From positions 1 to 5,367 of the forward strand of contig JAFABO010000055.1 in NCBI GenBank assembly GCA_023426005.1: a stretch of 5,367 nt of DNA. Reading direction: 5' to 3'. Below the pieces are notes generated by a model. It was not told the DNA's origin. It searched no databases and saw only the letters and a program-made list of their open reading frames with translations. Origin of the DNA: Bacillota bacterium. GTDB lineage: Bacteria > Bacillota > Clostridia > Acetivibrionales > DSM-1351. This document shows, one piece after another, positions 1 to 5,365 of the stretch (the first letter of the stretch is position 1; every line of letters begins with the position of its first letter). The position numbers and the translations under genes were made by a program.

Positions 1-350
1 TTCGGAAGACACTTTTGAACATCCCCTCTAACAAATTGTTTTCGCTTTTCCAGCATTTCATCCCACTTTTCCGAAATGATTTTTCTGCATAGCTGATGAG
101 ATATGATTGTACAGTTTTCAAGCGAACTGTTCCCCCAGATATGATCCCAATGATAATGGGTATTAATTGCAACAAGCGGCTTGTAATTATTTCCCAGGTA
201 CTCTGTAACAGGAGAAATACTCAGGGAACCCAATCCGGTATCAATAATGTAATTATATTTATTTCCCATAATCAAGTGAAGATTTAAATCCCAGTCCGCA
301 ACATTATATTTGAATATGATATTTCTTTTTTTTACTTTTATAATCTCCAT
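1..350 (-). CDS. Metallo-beta-lactamase-fold hydrolase, N-terminal part (runs off the window)
   Basis: Reading the reverse strand gives an uninterrupted frame of about 116 codons from position 350 to the window edge, so the C-terminus is missing. The visible part has the start of an MBL fold: an IIDTG strand-turn (Asp37) and the metal-binding motif THYHWDHIWGN, with His65, His67, Asp69 and His70 matching HxHxDH. These residues normally hold a two-metal centre used for hydrolysis or redox chemistry, but the substrate cannot be told from this half. Two ATG codons lie in a row (353 and 350). The second is preferred because the AAAGAGG ribosome binding site (357-363) then sits 6 bases away rather than 3. 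No signal peptide is visible, so a cytoplasmic enzyme is likely. It is divergent from the dinB operon. Family assignment is firm; specific function is unknown. Confidence 0.85.
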   Translation of the reverse strand, partial: MEIIKVKKRNIIFKYNVADWDLNLHLIMGNKYNYIIDTGLGSLSISPVTEYLGNNYKPLVAINTHYHWDHIWGNSSLENCTIISHQLCRKIISEKWDEMLEKRKQFVRGDVQKCLP

Positions 351-376
351 CATACACCTCTTTCAATATCATAGTT

Positions 377-398
377 ATTCAGTATTCATTCAGTATTT
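377..398. repeat. Tandem 11-bp direct repeat upstream of the MBL gene
   Basis: ATTCAGTATT occurs twice in tandem at 11-bp spacing (377-386 and 388-397), 27 to 48 bases upstream of the minus-strand MBL start. Repeats with a near-helical period in a leader can be regulator sites. The sequence is AT-rich and short, so chance duplication is also possible. No convincing sigma-A promoter could be matched for this gene. Confidence 0.4.
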
Positions 399-563
399 AT
401 ACCCATTTCCTCCTGCGTGGCCCCGGTTTCTTTTGCACAGCCTGACCCATTCTTCCATATTACTCCACATCCAGCTGCATATCAATGATTTCTGTGATGA
501 TTTTTATACCGTTTCCTCCATCCATTATTTCCACATAAGCTATATAATTTCTAATTTTTTCAT

Positions 564-592
564 TTGTAAAAACCATGTTTGCGGCATATAAT
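564..592 (+). promoter_or_regulatory. Sigma-A promoter of the dinB operon
   Basis: A -35 element TTGTAA (564-569, 4 of 6 to consensus) is followed by a 17-bp spacer and a perfect -10 TATAAT (587-592). This predicts transcription starting near 599, inside the LexA box. It leaves a leader of about 36 bases before the ATG at 635. Confidence 0.8.
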
Positions 593-597
593 ATAAG

Positions 598-611
598 CGA
601 ACACACGTTCG
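598..611. promoter_or_regulatory. LexA (DinR) operator, SOS box
   Basis: CGAACACACGTTCG matches the Gram-positive LexA consensus CGAAC-N4-GTTCG at every fixed position. It begins 5 bases after the -10 element and covers the predicted start point, so bound LexA would block transcription. RecA-stimulated LexA self-cleavage after DNA damage should relieve this. The site lies between promoter and start codon, which fits control of the polymerase and the two small genes behind it. Confidence 0.9.
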
Positions 612-634
612 ACTATATTGTATTAGGTGGCCTT

Positions 635-1876
635 ATGGAAAGAGTAATTTTGCATTCAGATCTAAACAACTTCTATGCCAGCGTTGAATGCCTGCATCAA
701 CCTGAGCTGCAAGGCAAACCTGTCGCTGTGGGAGGCAGTGTTGAACGCCGGCACGGAATCATTCTGGCCAGGAACACCATAGCTAAAAACTTCGGCATCA
801 AAACCGGCGAGGCCATCTGGCAGGCCAGGCAGAGGTGCCCCGGTTTAATTGTCACTCCTCCCGATTATGGCAAATACATCAGATTTTCAAAGCTTGCCAG
901 AGAAATATACCGGGATTATACCGACAAGATCGAGGCCTTCGGCATTGATGAAAACTGGCTGGATGTCACTGATTCAACCCGCCTTTTCGGAGATGGAAAA
1001 CATATCGCCCATGAAATACGCAGGCGTATGCGTGCCGAAACCGGTATCACAGTGTCGGTGGGTGTATCCTGGAACAAGATATTCGCAAAGCTGGGAAGCG
1101 ACTTAAAGAAGCCCGACGCTGTTTCAGTCATCAGTCCTGATAACTATAGACAAATGGTGTGGCCTCTCCCCGCAAAAGAACTTTTATATGTGGGTCCCTC
1201 CACCCGGCGAAAGCTTGCAAAAATCGGGCTCTACACCATCGGCGATATCGCAGCGGTTTCACCTGCTGTTTTGACCGGCCTGCTGGGTAAATGGGGCGAA
1301 TATATCTGGAGTTTTGCCAATGGCCTCGACACCACTCCTGTGTCAATTCTGGGGACAGAGAGCATGATCAAAGGTATCGGCAACAGTATGACCACTCCCC
1401 GTGATCTGGAAAACAATGAAGATGTCAAAATGTTGTTTTACGTACTCTCTGAAAGTGTTGCCGAAAGACTCCGCAGCCACTGCTTTAAGGGCAGGACAAT
1501 ACAGATACATGTGCGTGACAAAGAACTTGTGACCATAGACAGGCAGACCCGGTTGAACACCCCCACCTTTGTCAGCAGTGAGATAGCAGAAAAAGCTTTT
1601 GAAATATTCCTGAAAAACTGGACCTGGGATAAGCCTATACGTTCCATAGGCGTGAGAGTTACCGATCTTATAATACCGGAGGACTGCACCCAGTTAAGTT
1701 TATTTGATGCTGACAACAAAAGTCTGAAAAAAGAACTGCTGGAAAAATGCATTGATGATATAAGAAGCCGTTACGGACATTACTCAACCCAAAGGGCACT
1801 GATGTTAAAGGATAATAAGCTTAATGCCAACCCCATGGAGGAAAATGTCATTTTTCCTGTATCCTATTTCAGATAG
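635..1876 (+). CDS. dinB: Y-family translesion DNA polymerase (DinB / Pol IV type)
   Basis: This 413-residue protein copies past damaged template bases during the SOS response. The palm motif HSDLNNFYASVE at the N-terminus carries metal-binding Asp9, with Tyr14 at the position of the steric gate that excludes ribonucleotides. Asp105-Glu106 in GIDENWLD supply the other catalytic carboxylates. The segment at 141-161 (SVGVSWNKIFAKLGSD, then KKPD) is the conserved Y-family block, followed by a helix-hairpin-helix thumb near 185-205 and a little-finger domain at about 245-350. QLSLF at 353-357 is a textbook beta-clamp binding motif. The start at 635 is chosen because AGGTGG (625-630) lies 4 bases upstream and the conserved N-terminus begins there. 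An in-frame ATG at 575 would place the promoter and LexA box inside the gene. Length is slightly above typical DinB (about 350-420). It is first gene of a three-gene operon; the next gene follows after 15 bases. Confidence 0.95.
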   Translation: MERVILHSDLNNFYASVECLHQPELQGKPVAVGGSVERRHGIILARNTIAKNFGIKTGEAIWQARQRCPGLIVTPPDYGKYIRFSKLAREIYRDYTDKIEAFGIDENWLDVTDSTRLFGDGKHIAHEIRRRMRAETGITVSVGVSWNKIFAKLGSDLKKPDAVSVISPDNYRQMVWPLPAKELLYVGPSTRRKLAKIGLYTIGDIAAVSPAVLTGLLGKWGEYIWSFANGLDTTPVSILGTESMIKGIGNSMTTPRDLENNEDVKMLFYVLSESVAERLRSHCFKGRTIQIHVRDKELVTIDRQTRLNTPTFVSSEIAEKAFEIFLKNWTWDKPIRSIGVRVTDLIIPEDCTQLSLFDADNKSLKKELLEKCIDDIRSRYGHYSTQRALMLKDNKLNANPMEENVIFPVSYFR

Positions 1877-1891
1877 AAAAGGAGAATTCTC

Positions 1892-2125
1892 ATGCGTAAG
1901 GTTTACGTGGATGTTATGTCAACTTTTACAATAGATGGTGAGCTCCTTCCCCTGTTCTTTGTATGGGAGGATGGAACACGCTATGATATAGACAAGGTAT
2001 TGGATTTTCAGAAAGCCGCCAGCCTAAAGGTAGGTGGCCAGGGAATAAGATTCAGATGCCAAGTAATGAACAAAGAGGTATATATTTTTCTTGAAGAAAA
2101 CAAATGGTTTATGGAGGGCAAATGA
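1892..2125 (+). CDS. Small uncharacterised protein A of the dinB operon
   Basis: A 77-residue protein with a good ribosome binding site (AGGAGA at 1880-1885, 6 bases before the ATG). I do not recognise a named domain. The sequence alternates hydrophobic and polar residues, suggesting a small beta-rich fold, with no signal peptide or membrane segment. Notable stretches are a WEDGTRYDIDKVLD block (25-38), an AASLKVGGQGIRFRC block (42-56) rich in Gly and basic residues, and a C-terminal strand-like VYIFLEE. It starts only 15 bases after the polymerase stop and overlaps the next gene by 4 bases, so it should be co-transcribed under LexA control. It resembles the next protein along most of its length. 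A role assisting the polymerase, for example by binding DNA, is inference from context. Confidence 0.85.
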   Translation: MRKVYVDVMSTFTIDGELLPLFFVWEDGTRYDIDKVLDFQKAASLKVGGQGIRFRCQVMNKEVYIFLEENKWFMEGK

Positions 2126-2397
2126 CTGTGCACAGGCGGATCTATCTTAATGTTACGGCTCTCAGACACAGCAGCACCGGGGATTTGATTCCATGCTCCC
2201 TGGAATGGGAAGGCCGCACTTACAAAATAAGCAAGGTTTTGGACAGCAGGAATGGAAAAAACCTTAAGCAAAAGGTAAACGCACAGAGATTTAATTGTAT
2301 ATGTAAAGGAACAAAGTTCCAGCTGTTTTTTGAGGATGGCGGCTTTAAAAATCAAAGATTTTATATTGAGATAGAGGATGATTACACCTGCAAATAA
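2122..2397 (+). CDS. Small uncharacterised protein B of the dinB operon, paralogue of A
   Basis: A 91-residue protein whose ATG overlaps the stop of the preceding gene (ATGA, 2122-2125), an arrangement typical of translational coupling. GGAGG at 2113-2117 lies 4 bases before this ATG, which makes it a better start than the in-frame ATG at 2104. It aligns with protein A: IYLNV against VYVDV, WEGRTYKISKVLD (29-41) against WEDGTRYDIDKVLD, and RFNC (56-59) followed by FQLFFED against RFRC followed by VYIFLEE. It lacks the Gly-rich AASLKVGG segment and has an extra acidic tail ending in EIEDDYTCK. No membrane segment or known catalytic motif is visible. The function is unknown. A tandem duplication followed by divergence is the simplest explanation for the pair. 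Confidence 0.83.
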   Translation: MTVHRRIYLNVTALRHSSTGDLIPCSLEWEGRTYKISKVLDSRNGKNLKQKVNAQRFNCICKGTKFQLFFEDGGFKNQRFYIEIEDDYTCK

Positions 2398-2448
2398 TCC
2401 TTAATATAACATCTGATTGGTGCATTACATTATCCACATTCTTTATGT

Positions 2449-2477
2449 AACCGTATATTAAGTACTTCCATATTATG
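2449..2477 (+). promoter_or_regulatory. Possible sigma-K-like promoter before the repeat-protein gene
   Basis: AACC (2449-2452) and, 16 bases later, CATATTATG (2469-2477) resemble the mother-cell sigma-K pattern mACm / CATAnnnTA, with one mismatch at the last base. The best sigma-A reading here (TATTAT at 2471-2476) has no convincing -35. The motif is short and the region AT-rich, so this is a weak call that matters only because the downstream product looks coat-like. Confidence 0.25.
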
Positions 2478-2510
2478 TATTAAAAGCTTACGTATAAGGA
2501 GTAGATTTTA

Positions 2511-3056
2511 ATGTCGGATCAATATGACGAATATGATGGATATGACGGATATGAAGAGTATGAAGATTATGATTACTATGACGATGATTTCAGACCTGAT
2601 GGAACACCGGGGCCCATGATGCCTTCTCAGGGGCAGCAGCCTTTCGGACCCTCCCAGGGTCAACCTCCCTTTGGGCCTTCCCAGGGACAGCCACCCTTCG
2701 GCCCTCCCCAGGGACAGCCACCCTTTGGCCCTCCCCAGGGACAGCCACCTTTTGGGCCTCCCCAGGGACAGCCCGGTTTATTGCCATATTCACCGGGACC
2801 CCATAATTTCGGGCAATTTGCACCAAATATTCGCCCACCGAGCTTTATCCCGCGGAGACCCGGTTTTTTACCTGGTCCCATCAGAATGTGCCGGAACAGA
2901 TTTGCATATATATGGCTGAATAACGGAAGCAATTTCTGGGCCTGGGTCTCAAGTGTCACTCCGCGTATAGTTTATGGCTATAGATGGAATGGCCGTAGGT
3001 GGATTTATTTTCAAGTCTTCACTTTTAACATCAGAACCTTTGTATGCATCAGGTAA
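2511..3056 (+). CDS. Low-complexity repeat protein, acidic Tyr/Asp tail plus PFGP/QGQ repeats
   Basis: A 181-residue protein with AAGGAG (2496-2501) 9 bases before its ATG. Residues 4-27 are almost entirely Asp, Glu, Tyr and Gly, in YDG/YEE-like triplets. Residues 39-92 hold six nine-residue units of the type SQGQPPFGP or PQGQPPFGP; the first is slightly divergent and the last degenerate. A Pro/Phe-rich link follows, then a basic, aromatic C-terminal domain (126-181) starting CRNRFAYIWLNNG, with many Trp, Tyr, Phe and Arg and a final Cys. No signal peptide or membrane helix is seen. The acidic head and basic, aromatic end suggest self-association. Such proteins in spore-formers are often coat or surface structural components, but this assignment is inference. 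It has its own spacing on both sides and is probably transcribed alone. Confidence 0.85.
   Translation: MSDQYDEYDGYDGYEEYEDYDYYDDDFRPDGTPGPMMPSQGQQPFGPSQGQPPFGPSQGQPPFGPPQGQPPFGPPQGQPPFGPPQGQPGLLPYSPGPHNFGQFAPNIRPPSFIPRRPGFLPGPIRMCRNRFAYIWLNNGSNFWAWVSSVTPRIVYGYRWNGRRWIYFQVFTFNIRTFVCIR
2625..2786 (+). repeat. 27-bp tandem repeat encoding nine-residue QGQPPFGP units
   Basis: Six in-frame 27-bp units start at 2625, 2652, 2679, 2706, 2733 and 2760. Neighbouring units among the third to fifth differ by only two bases, while the first, second and sixth have drifted. This pattern suggests recent expansion in the middle by slippage or unequal recombination. Because the unit is a multiple of three, copy number can change without breaking the gene. 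Confidence 0.95.
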
Positions 3057-3071
3057 GTTTAAGCCATAGTC

Positions 3072-3099
3072 AGGGAAGGGATTTTACATGCCCTTCCTT
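3072..3099 (+). terminator. Hairpin after the repeat-protein gene, possible weak terminator
   Basis: GGAAGGG (3074-3080) pairs with CCCTTCC (3091-3097) across a 10-base loop, extended outward by a G-T and an A-T pair. It begins 15 bases after the stop codon, the right place for a terminator. It is not followed by a run of T, so factor-independent termination would be inefficient. It may instead protect the 3' end of the mRNA. Confidence 0.4.
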
Positions 3100-3126
3100 A
3101 CATAAACACCTCAAATATTATATAAT
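3097..3126 (+). promoter_or_regulatory. Probable sigma-A promoter of the SRAP gene
   Basis: CTTACA (3097-3102, 4 of 6 to TTGACA), an 18-bp spacer and a perfect TATAAT (3121-3126) lie about 80 bases before the SRAP start. The -35 touches the base of the preceding hairpin. No CGAAC-N4-GTTCG box was found anywhere in 3057-3206, so direct LexA control is not supported by the sequence. Confidence 0.5.
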
Positions 3127-3206
3127 GAGCTTATACATTAAAGTTTCATCAAAACAAACGGCTTAAAATAAACAAATGTCAAATTTCTGTTTACAGGAGG
3201 ATCAAA

Positions 3207-3806
3207 ATGTGCGGACGATATGTTGTATTTACAGAGGAAGAAAATGAGGAACTGATAGAAATCCTTAAGGGCATAGACCAGAGGTATAAAAATGAAGCCC
3301 GGCAGGTGAAAACCGGGGAGATTTTCCCTACCGATACCGCACCGGTTATTACCGGCAGTGCCGGTAATTCAAGGGACTTGCACCTTTTTAAATGGGGCTT
3401 TCCGAATTATATGAAATCAAGCGCTGTTATCATAAATGCAAGATGCGAAACCCTCCATGAAAAGCCCACCTTTCGCAAGCTGCTTGCCGCCGGCAGATGC
3501 CTTATACCAGCAAGCGGCTTTTACGAATGGAAAGCTTCCGACAGCCCGACAGGGAAAAAAGACAAATATCTCATACGCGCCTCCGCTTCAAATCTCATAT
3601 ACTTTGCAGGCTTGTACGGCAGCTTTTCAGATAAGAACGGCATCCCTTCAATACGCTTCGTTATAATAACCACCTGCGCAAACCATCAGATGTCGCGCAT
3701 ACATAACAGGATGCCGGTCATACTTGACAAATCCGGGGCAATGGCCTGGATCAGCCCGTCCTGCACGCCGGAGGCAGTCTTCTCAGGCCATACGGCAGTG
3801 GGCTGA
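3207..3806 (+). CDS. SRAP-family protein (YedK/HMCES type), C-terminus apparently frameshifted
   Basis: SRAP proteins recognise abasic sites in single-stranded DNA and form a stable crosslink through the N-terminal cysteine, shielding the site at replication forks. The 199-residue frame starts MCGRY, so removal of Met exposes catalytic Cys2. The other active-site residues are present: Asn77 in NARCET, Glu107 in GFYEWK and His166 in HNRMP, matching Asn75, Glu105 and His160 of E. coli YedK. AGGAGG (3195-3200) lies 6 bases before the ATG. After Glu189 the reading frame gives an unconvincing end, while another frame continues with SLLRPYGSGLTIDRVG and a stop at 3824-3826. The LLRPY block is what the family's C-terminus should show. 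Restoring one base would give about 206 residues. The catalytic core is intact, so partial or full activity is possible. It converges on the next gene. Confidence 0.9.
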   Translation: MCGRYVVFTEEENEELIEILKGIDQRYKNEARQVKTGEIFPTDTAPVITGSAGNSRDLHLFKWGFPNYMKSSAVIINARCETLHEKPTFRKLLAAGRCLIPASGFYEWKASDSPTGKKDKYLIRASASNLIYFAGLYGSFSDKNGIPSIRFVIITTCANHQMSRIHNRMPVILDKSGAMAWISPSCTPEAVFSGHTAVG

Positions 3807-3826
3807 CCATTGACAGGGTCGGCTAG
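3774..3826 (+). other. Displaced C-terminal coding segment of the SRAP gene
   Basis: From 3776 the frame offset by one lost base reads SLLRPYGSGLTIDRVG and stops with TAG at 3824-3826, 9 bases before the end of the convergent gene. Joining it to Pro188-Glu189 through one codon completed by a missing base (GC plus N, Ala) yields a normal-looking SRAP end. The lesion is therefore most likely a single-base deletion near 3774-3776. It could be a true mutation or a sequence error. Confidence 0.7.
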
Positions 3827-3835
3827 AATTGACAT

Positions 3836-5338
3836 CTATATTGTCACTCTTTCTGTACCGGGCATGTTAACAAGCCTGCGATTGGATATTATGGAAAGCG
3901 GACCATGCCCGCCGCAAATTATACATGGCTTTTGTATGCTTCCACCTATTTCTTCAGCAAGGCTGATTATCTGCTTTCTCATTTGGGTAGCTTTTTCAGA
4001 ATCGGAATTGACACTTCTCATCAGGTATGGTGCCAGAGAGTTGAACTCGGCACGTTCCGGGCTGAAACCGCTTATATTGACCAGAATATCTCCTGTAAAA
4101 GCTACTCCGGATTTTCTGCAGACAAAAGCCATTTCACCGTAAACATGCCCTCCGCTGCCCTCATATACTTCAAATTCCAGATCCCCGACTAAAAAACTCC
4201 CTATATGCAGCAGTTCTTTATGTTCTTCGGGAGTATCACCGGCATCCAGAATTTTAAAATTATGTGTTTTGGGAGGTATATAGCCTGAGATTATACGGCT
4301 CAGTTTACTGTAGCCAAGTCCGATGTCATTATGTTCCCTGTAATCCGGAATACCTTCAAACTGACGTCTTAAATTATCGGCGCTCTTCCTGTTTAAGCAT
4401 ATTCCGGCACTCTCCAGTTTGGACAGCAGGCCGCAGTGGTCTACATCGGCATGAGAAATATAAACCCTTTTAATCCTGTTTTCCCAATCTTTAAAGAGCT
4501 TGCTGAAAATTTCAAACATTTCCCCGGAATATATTGTGTAGCCGGTGTCCACAAGTACCAATTCGTCATCCGTTTCCATAACATAGGTATTGCTGCCGCA
4601 GGGGGGCTGGATATTGTAAAGCGTAACTAAAGGGCTTATTTGTATCCTTTCAATGTCGGCATTAAAATTGCTGCCGCGATGCAGGCTTATAAAATTTGCA
4701 AACCGCCTTATATAGTCAAAAACCTTTTTGGGATTCTCCCCTTTTTCTTGAAGCACCTGCCAGATGCGATTGGATTCGGATATAAACTCCATTGTCGTCT
4801 CAGTACTCAGATGCATTAGTTTTTGCATTTCATTTGCCAGACGGATATAGAAAATCGTGTTGTCAAGGCTGTTTTCAGAATCATCATAATCGGTAATATC
4901 TATTTGATATACTTCGCTGATATCTTCAAGCAGCATCTTTATTACCTTTGGATTTTCTATGAGCAGTCCCATCTTGAAGACCTGGAACTCCGTATTATTT
5001 GAGCTGGAATTAATGTATGAAATATTTATTCCGTATCTGTCCAGTATTCTCAGAATAGGTAATGCAGAACCGGGTTTATCGGGTATCTTGATATTTACAA
5101 CGACAACTCTGGTTTCCGAAATCTTTTCATTCAGGTAGCCAATATTCCCCAATTCCTCCGCTATTTTGGCCAGGTCGTCCTCCTGGGCTTCAACATCAAT
5201 AAAAAGCGTATGAAGGTCAACAGCTTTATTATAGCTTACACGGACAATATTTCCGTTATGGTTTGCTATTATTTTCGAGGCCAGCATAAATGCTCCTGTT
5301 TTATCCGGCATATTTGTAACATAAGTTTTTCTTGGCAT
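3836..5338 (-). CDS. Double-ACT-domain metallo-beta-lactamase-fold protein
   Basis: A 500-residue cytoplasmic protein. Two ACT-like modules stand at the N-terminus (about 5-68 and 78-140), each opening with the loop typical of the fold (DKTG at 12-15, DKPG at 87-90). ACT domains usually bind amino acids or similar small ligands and regulate the attached enzyme. A helical stretch of about 85 residues leads to an MBL-fold domain (about 230-495). It carries VDTG (263-266), the metal motif HADVDH (296-301, with Asp in place of the second His), then His398 in GGHVYGE, Asp417 in FTGD and His478 in GGHGP. A full metal site is therefore likely. The substrate is unknown; ligand-controlled hydrolysis or redox sensing are options. 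The start at 5338 (MPRKTYV) has GGAGG 5 bases upstream. An in-frame TTG at 5350 overlaps that site and is rejected. Confidence 0.9.
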   Translation of the reverse strand: MPRKTYVTNMPDKTGAFMLASKIIANHNGNIVRVSYNKAVDLHTLFIDVEAQEDDLAKIAEELGNIGYLNEKISETRVVVVNIKIPDKPGSALPILRILDRYGINISYINSSSNNTEFQVFKMGLLIENPKVIKMLLEDISEVYQIDITDYDDSENSLDNTIFYIRLANEMQKLMHLSTETTMEFISESNRIWQVLQEKGENPKKVFDYIRRFANFISLHRGSNFNADIERIQISPLVTLYNIQPPCGSNTYVMETDDELVLVDTGYTIYSGEMFEIFSKLFKDWENRIKRVYISHADVDHCGLLSKLESAGICLNRKSADNLRRQFEGIPDYREHNDIGLGYSKLSRIISGYIPPKTHNFKILDAGDTPEEHKELLHIGSFLVGDLEFEVYEGSGGHVYGEMAFVCRKSGVAFTGDILVNISGFSPERAEFNSLAPYLMRSVNSDSEKATQMRKQIISLAEEIGGSIQKPCIICGGHGPLSIISNRRLVNMPGTERVTI

Positions 5339-5348
5339 ATTAACCTCC

Positions 5349-5365
5349 AAGCCATGTTATGGCTT
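5349..5365. repeat. Inverted repeat upstream of the ACT-MBL gene
   Basis: AAGCCAT-GTT-ATGGCTT is a perfect 7-bp inverted repeat with a 3-base centre, touching the ribosome binding site of the minus-strand gene. In RNA it would form a tight hairpin just before GGAGG. It could be an operator, a translational control hairpin, or part of a signal that continues past the window edge. Confidence 0.45.

Noticed and set aside
390..576. Two short minus-strand frames (576-460, 38 codons; 458-390, 22 codons) before the MBL gene
   Set aside because: The first looks mildly protein-like (starts MVFTNEKIRNYIAYVEIMDG) and the second has a GGAG 4 bases upstream, but the first lacks a ribosome binding site and neither matches a family I know. 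They could be a gene remnant; support is too thin to annotate.
310..591. Plus-strand open frame of 93 codons before dinB
   Set aside because: It overlaps the MBL start and the dinB promoter, is rich in Ile, Phe, His and Ser as expected of AT-rich noncoding DNA, and has no clear ribosome binding site.
575..634. Upstream ATG at 575 as the dinB start
   Set aside because: It would place the TATAAT and LexA box inside the coding region and add 20 residues with no family match; the ATG at 635 has the ribosome binding site and the conserved N-terminus.
2625..2786. CRISPR array
   Set aside because: The repeats are directly abutting with no spacers, in frame, and code for a regular nine-residue unit.
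2590..2959. Long frames antisense to or shifted within the repeat-protein gene
   Set aside because: They are open only because the 27-bp repeat lacks stops in several frames; composition mirrors the repeat and no start signals fit.
3157..3206. LexA box in front of the SRAP gene
   Set aside because: No CGAAC or GTTCG half-site pair at the right spacing is present; only AT-rich sequence and the ribosome binding site.
5339..5350. TTG start for the ACT-MBL gene
   Set aside because: The TTG overlaps the GGAGG that serves the ATG at 5338, and the added residues (MEVN) belong to no domain.
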